DNA of 24,972 nt from a virus. The notes beneath the pieces were generated by a model. The model made no database searches. It was not told the origin of the DNA and worked only from the letters and a program-made list of their open reading frames with translations. Positions 14,514 through 24,000 of this stretch are shown piece by piece. The stretch spans positions 1 through 24,972 of IMG/VR virus record IMGVR_UViG_3300047481_000646; one strand, written 5' to 3'. A program made the position numbers and the translations under genes. Numbering within the stretch: the first letter of the stretch is position 1; each line of letters starts with the position of its first letter.

Positions 14514-14962
14514 TGACAGTATGCGAAACTCCAGACTTTATGTTTCCAATGCAGGCGTCTTTATATCATCCAATCGTTGAGCAAGGCGACTTTGGGGCAA
14601 TAAAAAAGCAATGGGTTTTGGATAGGGTTATTGCATGTAACTTTAGTTCTGGCGGAACTGCTTTTAAAGAAGAGGTTAAGCCAAATGTCAATATAACTCA
14701 GCATTCAATCCTAGTTGGTAGAGTAAAATCAGACATAAGAATGTCGTCTAGAGATTCCAAAAACTCTTTAACAAATATACTGATAACTGACGTAAAAGAT
14801 CAAGAGGGAAACCTTATTTATTTAGAAACATCTGGGCCAAGATCTGGCAAAGGAACGCTGTTTGAGATAGCAACATATGAGCCATTTATGGGGCCATTTG
14901 GAACTGTAGACTCTTATAGGGTTGTAATAAGAAGGTCAGAAAATCAAACGGGTGATGTATGA
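14513..14962 (+). CDS. Head closure (stopper) protein
   Basis: A 149-residue, strand-rich protein. It begins MTVCETPDFMFPMQASLYHP, contains repeated beta-strands (ILVGRVKSDIR, NILITDVKDQEGNLIYLET), and ends in a strand RVVIRRSENQ. Size and beta content fit the small-barrel stopper family (SPP1 gp16 / HK97 gp7-like) that seals the neck after packaging. The assignment relies mainly on its place between the connector and the HK97-gp10-like gene. TAATG overlap at the start and ATGA overlap at the end indicate tight translational coupling through the neck operon. Confidence 0.6.
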   Translation: MTVCETPDFMFPMQASLYHPIVEQGDFGAIKKQWVLDRVIACNFSSGGTAFKEEVKPNVNITQHSILVGRVKSDIRMSSRDSKNSLTNILITDVKDQEGNLIYLETSGPRSGKGTLFEIATYEPFMGPFGTVDSYRVVIRRSENQTGDV

Positions 14963-15636
14963 GAGCCGTATTTAATTCTGCACAATTTAAAAAAGAAATG
15001 AACAATATTGTAGACTATTCTATGGGATTTTTGGAGGGAATTCAAAGAGGAAAAACCATATTCCTAAAAACAGTAGGATTAGAAACAGTAGAACTAATGA
15101 AAGAGTTTATAGATTCTAATGCTAGAGTTAATCCAGATATGCTGCATCATGTTTATGAATGGAATCAGACAGGCAGCCCTAGTGCAAGATTATATGATAT
15201 ATCATATACAACCAGTAATCTAGGCTTGTCATTTAGGTCGTCATTTCGTCAATCTACTTCAATAAAGAATGGGTCTAGGACTCCGTTTTATGATAAGGCA
15301 AGAATCATGGAAGAGGGCATTCCAGTTGTTATCAGACCAAGAGTTGCACAGGCTTTGGCATTTGAGGATAATGGAGAAACGGTGTTTACAAAAAGTGAAG
15401 TAAGGGTAGACAACCCTGGAGGAACAGAAGTTCAAGGTGGTTTTGAAAAGGTGTTTGATATGTTCTTTAATAGATATTTTTCTCAAGCATTTTTAAGAGT
15501 AAGCGGTATTGCTAGATATCTTGAGAATCCAGTTGTATATAGAAAAGATATGGCAGCAGGAAAAAGATTGGGCAGATCTAAGGGCTTGTCAACAGGTTAC
15601 CGCTGGATTGCTAATGCAGGAGTTGGTATTCAGTGA
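14959..15636 (+). CDS. HK97-gp10-like neck / tail-completion protein
   Basis: A 225-residue protein with the usual HK97-gp10-type layout. A long N-terminal helix with QRGKTIFLKTVGLETVELMKEF is followed by a substrate-like aromatic stretch (HHVYEWNQTGSPSARLYDI) and strands with FRSSFRQS. A later segment, MEEGIPVVIRPRVAQALAFE, leads to RVDNPGG, which is typical of the family. Members sit at the head-tail junction and help join the tail. It overlaps both neighbours (ATGA upstream, GTGA downstream). Sixteen of eighteen Arg codons are AGA or AGG. Confidence 0.75.
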   Translation: MRAVFNSAQFKKEMNNIVDYSMGFLEGIQRGKTIFLKTVGLETVELMKEFIDSNARVNPDMLHHVYEWNQTGSPSARLYDISYTTSNLGLSFRSSFRQSTSIKNGSRTPFYDKARIMEEGIPVVIRPRVAQALAFEDNGETVFTKSEVRVDNPGGTEVQGGFEKVFDMFFNRYFSQAFLRVSGIARYLENPVVYRKDMAAGKRLGRSKGLSTGYRWIANAGVGIQ

Positions 15637-16139
15637 CAGCGCTAATTCATCATCCGCCTACAATTATTAATAAATATCTTGCATCAAAATTAGATATGCC
15701 TGGATTCAACGGGGCTGCATATTTTTTCCCAACACTTCCAACACAGATAGATGCATTAACCGAGACATTTCCAGACAGCAATGGAGTTTTTGCCGTGTAT
15801 GACAGAATGTTTAAAATGAGAAGAGCGCCATTTCCATACATAAAGTGCGAACAACTTTTGTACTATTTCTATGCTACTGGCGATGACGCACAAAAGAAGA
15901 TGATAATTACTCAGCAGCAGGTAAACGATCTGCTTGATAGCGGAGATGACTCAGCAAAAGAAATAAATGAATGGGCAATAGCAAATACAGACTTGTGGTC
16001 TAATGAGTCCAAGTCCTGCTTTTTCCACAACTTTAAGATCTACCAACTAGAAGAAACCAGGGATATCGTAGACTTCGGCACTGCCCGTACTTATGCGGGG
16101 AATAAGATAATAATCGACTACGACTGGCATGCAAACTAA
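15633..16139 (+). CDS. Tail terminator protein
   Basis: A 168-residue protein in the slot where siphophages encode the tail terminator, a hexamer that stops tube growth and joins the tail to the neck. It has short alternating helices and strands (NGVFAVYDRMFKMRRAPFPYIKCEQLLYYFYA) and a C-terminal strand ending IIIDYDWHAN, resembling the mixed alpha/beta fold of lambda gpU or SPP1 gp17 relatives. The assignment is from position and general form, not from a diagnostic motif. The start is GTG within a GTGA overlap with the previous stop, so translation is coupled. It is the last gene before the tail tube promoter. Confidence 0.6.
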   Translation: MTALIHHPPTIINKYLASKLDMPGFNGAAYFFPTLPTQIDALTETFPDSNGVFAVYDRMFKMRRAPFPYIKCEQLLYYFYATGDDAQKKMIITQQQVNDLLDSGDDSAKEINEWAIANTDLWSNESKSCFFHNFKIYQLEETRDIVDFGTARTYAGNKIIIDYDWHAN

Positions 16140-16154
16140 ACCTCATAAAAAGGC

Positions 16155-16162
16155 TGTATAAT
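16155..16162 (+). promoter_or_regulatory. Promoter for the major tail tube gene
   Basis: TGTATAAT has a perfect TATAAT hexamer with TG directly before it. Expected transcription start is near 16169, leaving a leader of about 45 bases with a GAGGTGA ribosome site before ATG 16214. Confidence 0.6.
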
Positions 16163-16213
16163 TATGGTGAGGAAACAAACCCCCTTTTAATAAAATGAAA
16201 GAGGTGAGAATAT

Positions 16214-16870
16214 ATGGCATACAGCCGTGGTTCAAGTAGTAACATTATCGTAGGTGCAGCAGCACTCTTTACGCATAATGCAGGTCCAATCGGATACAAC
16301 TCATCAACTGGCAAGATTACTGATGCACAAGCATTAACAGATCTTCCAGCAATGACAGCATCCGCAACATCCTACAAGGAAACTTTGTCACTTGATGACG
16401 AAAATTACACCAACGTAGGTTATACATCGAACGGTTTGGAACTCGCATTCCAGCCAGATTTCGGTGAAGTAGCAGTAGATCAACTTCTCGACGTTGCTCG
16501 TCTATTCAAGCAAGGTATGACAGTTAATCTAAACACATCATTCGCAGAGGCAACACTAGAAAATCTTTTAGTTGCAATTGCAGCAGATGATACAGACCTA
16601 GTATCAGGATCAGGACTCTCAACATTGAAGATGTCCGCAGGTGATATTGGTGATGTTCCACTAGAGCGTGGACTAGTAGCAGTAGGACCAGGATCTGGTT
16701 CTTCAGCAACTCCAAAGGAAAGAATCTATGTTGCATACCGTGCACTCTCAATTGAGAATGTTACAGTATCAGCAAAGCGTGATGAGGCTTCAATGTTTGA
16801 AGTATCATTCCGTCTCCTTCCAAACGATGACGCATCATACGGTAAAATCGTAGATCGTTCACTCGACTAA
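16214..16870 (+). CDS. Major tail tube protein
   Basis: A 218-residue protein forming the stacked rings of the tail tube. It is Ser/Ala/Thr-rich with alternating strands: YTSNGLELAFQPDFGEVAVDQLLDVARLF in the middle and RIYVAYRALSIENVTVSAKRDEASMFEVSFRLLPND near the end. The latter is typical of phage tail tube proteins in which a terminal strand pair closes the beta-sandwich. It follows the tail terminator and precedes the tail chaperones, the canonical place. It has its own promoter, a GAGGTGA ribosome site and a perfect 9-base-pair terminator afterwards, so it is a single-gene unit. Seven of eight Arg codons are CGT, as in the capsid gene, pointing to high expression. Confidence 0.88.
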   Translation: MAYSRGSSSNIIVGAAALFTHNAGPIGYNSSTGKITDAQALTDLPAMTASATSYKETLSLDDENYTNVGYTSNGLELAFQPDFGEVAVDQLLDVARLFKQGMTVNLNTSFAEATLENLLVAIAADDTDLVSGSGLSTLKMSAGDIGDVPLERGLVAVGPGSGSSATPKERIYVAYRALSIENVTVSAKRDEASMFEVSFRLLPNDDASYGKIVDRSLD

Positions 16871-16887
16871 TACAACTTAATAGGACT

Positions 16888-16916
16888 AGCCCAGACTCAC
16901 AAGGTCTGGGCTTTTC
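16888..16916 (+). terminator. Intrinsic terminator after the major tail tube gene
   Basis: AGCCCAGAC (16888-16896) and GTCTGGGCT (16904-16912) form a perfect 9-base-pair stem with a 7-base loop, followed by a short T tract. It separates the abundant tube mRNA from the chaperone genes. Confidence 0.85.
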
Positions 16917-16920
16917 CATT

Positions 16921-16929
16921 TGGTATACT
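16921..16929 (+). promoter_or_regulatory. Extended -10 promoter giving a leaderless mRNA for the long tail chaperone
   Basis: TGGTATACT begins just after the terminator. Standard spacing puts transcription at base 16936, exactly the A of the ATG. No ribosome site is visible, which supports leaderless translation. Confidence 0.65.
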
Positions 16930-16935
16930 TATATA

Positions 16936-17616
16936 ATGGCAACAAGCGTATATGAAAAGAAAAAATTTTCTCTGATTGATGGAACAGTAATTGAGGCTGC
17001 CCCACTTAAAATAAAATATCTTAGGGAATTTTTAACAAAATTTGAAACAATAAAATTAGCAAAAACAGATGATGAATCAATATCTATCTTAGTTCTTTGT
17101 GCCCTTATAGCAATGAAGCAATATGCTCCATATATAAAAACTATAGATGACCTTGAAGACAATTTAGACTTACCAACAATATATGAGGTTATCGACATTG
17201 CAGCAGGAATTAAGATTAATCAAAAATCAGAAGAGCCAGTAAAATCTCAGGCCGTAGATAGTGGATCTTCCTGGGAAACTTTGGATTTGGCAAAATTAGA
17301 AGCAGAGGCGTTTTTGATTGGCATTTGGAAAGACTATGAGGAATTAGAACAGTCTTTATCAATGCCTGAATTAACTGCAACAATTAAGGCCAAAAGAGAT
17401 TTAGACTACAGTGATAAAAAGTTTGCTGCTGCTATGCAAGGTGTGGATCTTGATAAAAATTCAGGGAATAGTAATGAATGGGAAGACATGAAGGCTAGGG
17501 TGTTTAGTAAAGGTGCAGCAGAAAATGGAAATGACATTCTTGCACTTCAGGGTAAAAATGCAGAAAGGGCTGGTTTTGGAATAGGAATGGGCCTAACCTA
17601 TGAGGTTATAGAATAG
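16936..17616 (+). CDS. Tail assembly chaperone, long form (G+T-like fusion)
   Basis: A 226-residue protein with two parts. Residues 1-95 are a G-like chaperone domain with LIDGT (13-17), PLKI (23-26), a helix ending IAMKQYAP and LDLPTIYEVI (78-86). Residues 96-112 are a linker. Residues 113-226 resemble the T-like extension that siphophages normally add by ribosomal frameshift, with SLSMPEL then AKRDLDYSDKKFAAAMQGVD (152-171). Here both parts lie in one uninterrupted frame. Such proteins coat the tape measure protein and recruit tail tube subunits. The N-terminal part is a clear paralogue of the short gene at 17673. Codon use is AT-rich: by my count 7 ATA, 5 ATT and 2 ATC for Ile in the G-like part. 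It starts at a leaderless promoter. Confidence 0.8.
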   Translation: MATSVYEKKKFSLIDGTVIEAAPLKIKYLREFLTKFETIKLAKTDDESISILVLCALIAMKQYAPYIKTIDDLEDNLDLPTIYEVIDIAAGIKINQKSEEPVKSQAVDSGSSWETLDLAKLEAEAFLIGIWKDYEELEQSLSMPELTATIKAKRDLDYSDKKFAAAMQGVDLDKNSGNSNEWEDMKARVFSKGAAENGNDILALQGKNAERAGFGIGMGLTYEVIE

Positions 17617-17636
17617 CAAAAAAATAGACTCCGCTA

Positions 17637-17645
17637 TGGTATAAT
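17637..17645 (+). promoter_or_regulatory. Extended -10 promoter for the short tail chaperone
   Basis: TGGTATAAT is a perfect extended -10 element. Expected transcription start is near 17652, followed by an AAGGAGG ribosome site and ATG 17673. This gives a conventional leader, unlike the long form. Confidence 0.7.
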
Positions 17646-17672
17646 TAACTTTAACCTTATAAGGAGGAATAA

Positions 17673-17996
17673 ATGGCAACTGCCACGGAAGAAAAAACAG
17701 TAACTCTCATCGATGGAACAAAGATCAAGGTAAGACCATTAAAGATCTCACTACTTCGTCCGTTTATGAAGAAGTTTGAAGATATCGCCAAAGTAGCCGA
17801 AGACAATGAAAAGTCAATGACTCTACTTATGGAATGTGTACAAATCGCAATGCAGCAATACAAGCCAGAGTTGGCGGAAGACAAGGAAGCCCTAGAAGAA
17901 AATATAGATCTTCCTACAGTATACAAGATCGTCGAAGAGGCATCTGGAATTAGACTTTCAGACGCAACTCTGCTCGGCAATCTTGTAAATAACTAA
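17673..17996 (+). CDS. Tail assembly chaperone, short form (G-like)
   Basis: A 107-residue protein matching the first 95 residues of the 226-residue gene before it. LIDGT (12-16), PLKI (22-25), the helix ending IAMQQY and IDLPTVYKIV (78-87) all align, and by eye about 40 % of positions are identical. It lacks the T-like part, and no T-like reading frame follows, because the tape measure gene starts 18 bases after the stop. It has its own promoter and a strong AAGGAGG ribosome site. Codon use is highly biased: 9 AAG to 2 AAA for Lys and 6 ATC to 2 ATT/ATA for Ile by my count. This suggests the short form is made in excess over the long form, reproducing the ratio usually set by frameshifting. 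Confidence 0.85.
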   Translation: MATATEEKTVTLIDGTKIKVRPLKISLLRPFMKKFEDIAKVAEDNEKSMTLLMECVQIAMQQYKPELAEDKEALEENIDLPTVYKIVEEASGIRLSDATLLGNLVNN

Positions 17997-18014
17997 ATAA
18001 AGAGGTGTTAATGG

Positions 18015-21000
18015 ATGGCTGATGTTCAATCCAATATTCATGTAAATATTGATACGTCAGATGCTTTAGCAAGTTTAAAACTTCTACAGCGTCAAATATC
18101 AGCCTTCCACACACAGATGTCAAAGTCTGGCGCAGCAGCGTCAGCGGTAGCAGCAAATCAAGCACAAAACTTGATGAACAGCATAAATGCTACTGGAAAA
18201 TTTCAAGCAACCATGCGAACGGTTGCTACAAGTACTGAGTATTTTACTAATGCTTTAGAAAAAAATAAACTAACCTCCAGAGAGTATTTTAGGTATACTG
18301 GAGCAGCAACCAAAACTTTTGGTAGACTTTTTAAATCTGAGTTTGAAACAATAAACAAGGTAGCACGAGAGCGTGTAAAAGATATCCAGACCCAGTATAT
18401 AAAAATGGGTCGTGGGGCAAATGGAGCCCTTCAAGCCATTGCCGTAAGACCTCTTACGTTGGACATGAAAAATCTTGCTACTCAAACACAGATAGCAGCA
18501 CAGCGTCAGCAATTATTAAATCAATTACTAAAGCAGGGTTCAACAAATCTATTAAATTTTGGTAAGAATACGCAGTGGGCTGGTCGCCAGTTAATGGTTG
18601 GTTTCACAGTTCCGCTCATGCTTCTTGGATCTACTGCTGCAAAAACCTTCATGAAACTTGAAGAGCAGGCAATTAGGTTTAAGCGTGTTTACGGTGAAAT
18701 GTTTACTACGCAAGAAGAAACTGACGCAATGGTTAAGCAGATACAGACACTTGCGAAAGAATATACTAAGTATGGTGTTGCTGTTGAAAAGACCATGGAG
18801 ATGGCAGCAAACGCTGCAGCAATGGGTAAAATGGGTGCAGAACTTACTGCACAAGTTACTGAAGCAACACGACTTGCCGTGCTTGGCGGTGTTGAACAGG
18901 AACAGGCGCTTGAAACAACAATTTCTGTTACTAACGCATTCGGTGTAGCAGCAGAAGATTTGGCAAAGAAGATTGACTTCCTTAACGCAGTTGAAAACCA
19001 AACTGTTGTATCTATTGAAGATTTAACTATTGCCATTCCTAAAGCAGGACCAGTTGTACAGCAACTCGGTGGCGATGTTGAGGACCTAGCATTCTTCCTT
19101 ACAGCAATGAAGGAAGGTGGCATTAATGCTTCAGAAGGTGCTAACGCTCTTAAGTCAGGTCTTGCATCTTTAATTAACCCATCTGAAAAAGCGTCTAAGA
19201 TGCTTGGTGATCTTGGTATAAATATCAAGGGTATTGTAGAAGCAAACAAGGGAGATGTAGCAGCAACCGTAGTAGGATTTGCACAAGCATTAGACACATT
19301 AGATCCACTCAATCGTGCTCGTGCAATTGAGCAATTGTTTGGAAAATTCCAGTTTTCAAGACTCTCAACACTGTTTCAAAATGTAACCGCACAAGGATCT
19401 CAGGCAGCCAGGGTTCTTGGTTTGACAAAAGCAACAACAGAAGAGTTAGCAATATTGTCACAACGAGAATTAGATAAAATAGAAGATACCACAACATATA
19501 AATTTAAAAAAGCAATTGAGGATTTAAAGGTAACACTTGCTCCAGTGGGAGAGCAGTTCTTGAAGGCTCTTACCCCAATTGTTGAGTTTGCCTCTAAAGT
19601 TCTTGAAAAATTCAATGGATTAGGAGAAGGAAGCAAAAAGTTTTTGACTATTCTCACCGTAGCGCTAGGAGCAATTGGACCGATTGCTCTTATGACTTTT
19701 GGTCTATTGGCTAACGGACTTGCAAATATAATTAAGTTGTTTGCAACAATGAAATCCTCGTTTAATCGTGCTGGCTCATCAACACAGATACTTGGTAACC
19801 AAACAGACTATTTAACCCAGCAACAACTTGAGGCATCTGCTGTAGCAGCCTCTCTTGATCAGGTTCATCAAAAACTTAGACAAACATTTACATCTGAAAC
19901 CGCAGCAGTTAATGCACTTGCTGCAGCATATCAAAGGGCAATTGCTTCACAATTAGGATTTACTGGTCCAGTCGGTAGAGGTGGAAAAGGTGGCGGCATC
20001 CCACAAAGTAGAAGATATTCAACAGGTGTTGACAGAGTTCCAGGACCAATGGGAGCAGGAGATATTGTTCCAGCATTACTTTCTCCTGGCGAAGCGGTTA
20101 TTCCTGCACAGGCAGCACAAGATCCAGCAAATAGACCAGTAATTACTTCTTTGATTAATGATGGAACGGCTGTTCCTAAAACTAAAAAGAAAAGACCTAA
20201 ACCAGATACGGTTTTTGCACATGCAACTAAACCACAAAAAATGCAGACAAAGGATATTCCTGACGACTTCAAAGATATGCGAACAAATCTTGCATCAAGA
20301 GGAGTTGGCACAGCATTAGGATATCGTGGACTTGGTTTTGATATTCCAGCAGAGATGAATGATGCGCTTAAGTATGATAGAGTAAATGTAAAAGACTATC
20401 TAGACGAAATACGAAAGCCTCGTGCAGTAGAAACAATGACTTCAAGACTTATGAAAGAAAATAATTTAAGTGCAACTGAGGCTGAAAAAGTAGCAAACAA
20501 AGTACGCAAAAACTTAATTTTATCTTTCCAAGGTTTGCAAGATGATTTTAAAATAGGCGACAACACCATATATTCAAGAATGGGAAATCCAAAAACTGGT
20601 ATTATAGGTGGTCTTGCAAAAGATCCAAGATATGCAGACGCAATAAAACAAATATATAAAGTAGTAGGAGTTGGTCCAGGATCTTCTTCAGCAATGACAT
20701 ATCGTTCACAAATGGCTGTAGAAGATGTTATAAAAAATATAAGGCAGTATAGTCCAACAACCAATCCTGCAGCAATTAAGGCGTTGGAACAAATGGCCCT
20801 AAAACAGCCAGGTATGATGATCGATATTAATAAAGATGGAGATATAGTCACAGCATATGAAAGACGAGAACTTCATAATAAAACAGATTTTCCAAACAAT
20901 CCAGAAAAATGGGAGTGGTCCAAGAAAACGGTTAACGCTTCTAGAATAATTGATCCAAAAACTGGATTGCCAGTAATGAAGCCTGGCAGATCTGGTGGAG

Positions 21001-24000
21001 ATACTGGTTCAGTAAAAGTCGGTGGTACTGCAGGGAAAAAACTTCTTGAACAAGCAAGGGCAGTCCTACAAGGTTTAACCGCAAAAGATATTGATGGTAG
21101 ACCAATCACCACATATGGCAAGCAACTTGAAAAGGGTACTGGATATAGTCATGTTGGTGCTCGTGATGCCTCTGGAGTGTTCTTAACAGAAGATGGTAAA
21201 AAGGTTTATGTAAAACCAATGCCTGATTTGCGAGCAGCGCTTGCAGAGCAAAGAGCAACAATAATAGCAAGAGATGTACATGGGCTTGAGGCTCCAAAGC
21301 AAGAACTTAGAGTTATTAAGGATCCTTACACTGGAAAAACAATGTTTGCTCTTGAGTCTGCCTATGATCCAAAGTTTACTCCAAAAGAATTGTCAGGCAA
21401 TTTTAGCAGGGAGGAATATTTTAGACAACTAGTTGCAGCAAATCTTCGTGGCGATGACGACCTAAAGAAAGGAAACTTGGGCGGAAATAGGTTAGTAGAT
21501 GTTGGCAAGGCTGGCGTACTAAATGCAGCGTCTGGACCAAGAGGTTATGCAGAAAGAATGCCATCAATGCTTGAAATGGCAGAAAAGAATTTAAGTGGAG
21601 TTAGGGGACCAGCAGCAGGTAAATCGCCATTCTGGTTTGGAAATGCAACGGCAGACATTGCAAAGAATATGACTCCTGATGAATACCACAAAGCAATGAT
21701 TGCTGAAATTGATAGAACATTGCCAAAACTAAAAGAAACGATAGCAAAGTTTAATCTTGGACCAGAAGATCAAAAATACTATCAGGCAATGATAGACAGG
21801 CTTGAAGAAGGCAAAAAGGTTAACTGGAGGCTCGTACACGCAAAGCATAATGCTATTTTAGTAAAGCCCGATGAATTGGTTGAAGATGAAGATGGAAAAA
21901 CAGAAAAGCCAAAAACAAGAAGAAAAACTAGAGGCGTTAAGTCAGGTAGTCCAAAAGATACAAGAGAAATGAATAAGCCCAAAAAGGGCAAGAGAATTGT
22001 TCAGGGTCCTAGAGGTGTGAAGGTTCCTGGTTTTGCAGATGCTCCAGAATCAAGCAGCGCAATAGGTTCATCAATAGTTGCTGGAGCAAGATCTTCTATA
22101 GCAGAGGCTAAGTCAGCAGGACAAAAGATTGGTCTAACTATTTCACAGTCTGCTGCAGCAGCGTCTAGAACTGCTCTATACGGAACAGGGCCAGTAGACG
22201 CTAACCAAAAATCTCTTCGTCGTAAACTAGAAAAGTTAGAAAGAGATAATAGGAGACTAAGCAAGATAGCAGCACAGGCTCCAGTTCCTCAGCCAGTTGT
22301 TGCTGCAAATATGGCACAAGATGCTGGAAATAAAACACCATCTGGAAGATTTAAATCGTATATTCAAAAACAGCAAGATAGAAAAGCAGCCAGAGTAGCA
22401 GCAGGTAAGGGCCCAGGCATGGGTGTTGGGGGCGCAGCAATGGCACTTTCTGGAGTTGCAATGCTTGGCTCTATGGCACCAGGAAAAGTTGGGGAAATGT
22501 CTCAAAAGATAATGATGCCACTCATGGGTATTGCAATGCTTCTTCCAATGCTTAAGAGTCCAGTTATGGCTCTTGTTGCTGGTCTTGCTGCTACCGTTGG
22601 CGCTTTTGTTATGTTGAGAAGAGCATTTGATAAAGCACAGGATCAAGTTATGAAAGAGGCAGAACAGTTTAGAGGATCTGCATCTGCTGTTCAGAGTATA
22701 GCAAAATTTGGTGGTAAAGTAACTGCATCAGAGCAAATGGATCTAAGAAGAAAGAACTCGTTTTCAATGCTTGGACCAGCAACAGGAAAGACAACATACG
22801 GAGAAGCATTTATACAAACAAAAGAAGGTAAGGCTTTAACTCAAAATATAGCAAAACAAAATGCTGCAGGAAAAGGTAATCAGGCAGTTTCTGATTTAAC
22901 AGGACAACTTTCAGCAGCAGTTATGTCTGGAGCAATGGATATAAATCAAGCAAAAAGTCTTGCAATGAATGCTGCCAGAGAAGCAGGAGATATGAGTATA
23001 GGAATCAAGGTTGTTGCACAAATGGAAAAAATACTTGGTCCAAATGGAGAAGATCTTGAAAAAAATCCTTTAACCGTGAGAACAAACATGGTTTCTCAAA
23101 ATATTAAGAATATGCAGACAAGTGCTCAAAATATTAATAGTGCCAATTTTGCAACAAAACTTGCTGGACAAAAAACAACACAAATGGTGGGGGTCGGTGC
23201 AGCAGGACTTGGTGGTGCAGCAGGCGGAGCATTCCTGGGTGCCAAGGCTGGCGCTGCGCTTGGAAGCATAATCCCAGGTGCTGGAACAGTCACTGGTGCA
23301 CTGGTTGGAGCAGGTGTAGGTGCTGCAGCAGGAGCAATAGCAGCCTACCTTGGTGCAAAAAATCTTGCCAAAGATGCAGGACAACTTGCGGGGGCTTATG
23401 CAGCAGATGCAAAAATTGCAATAGAACAAAATAAACAAATGCTTGACTCTTATGATCTTTATTATGAAAAAAAGATACAGGAGTTAAGGATTCAGGGCAA
23501 AATTACTGAGGCAGAAGAAAAACAAAGAGACTATTTGATAGAGAGAAAGAAGTTAACAGATGCTCAAGCAAAGGTTCAAGAAAATTTAGTTGCACAATAT
23601 AATAGTGCTGGGGGCATGCAAGAGTCAATGATGATGGGCATGAAAAAAGCCACCAAACTAAGATATAAAGATAATCCAAATGAAATAATGTACATGGACG
23701 TAGTAAATAAGCAGGCAGGAGAATTGCGTAAATCTGGTGCAATTGATAGCGGACAAGAATTTTTAATTCAGGCAAAAATGGCAAGTGGCGATATTCCTCC
23801 ATCAGTCTTTAGACAACTTCTTCAGATGGCAACAGATAACAAAGACATTGCTCCAAAGATGATGAATATCATAACAAAGTTTAGCGGTGCTACATCTGAA
23901 TCAATTGGTGTTGCTGCTCAAAATATTCTTAACGCTAAGGGAGATATTGACAAAACAGTACAGGCACAATTTATTACTAAAGTTTCGGCATTTGAAGAAG

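Noticed and set aside
17200-17250. Possible frameshift site at the G/T junction of the long chaperone
   Set aside because: The A-run in this stretch does not form an X-XXY-YYZ heptamer in the reading frame, and the frame is already continuous through both parts.
18689-19312. Minus-strand open frame of 207 codons
   Set aside because: It lies wholly inside the tape measure core, has Ser/Ala/Thr-rich composition and no promoter or ribosome site.
22257-22646. Minus-strand frame rich in Cys, His and Trp
   Set aside because: The composition comes from reading GCA- and ATG-rich tape measure codons backwards; there is no regular metal-binding spacing and no start signal.
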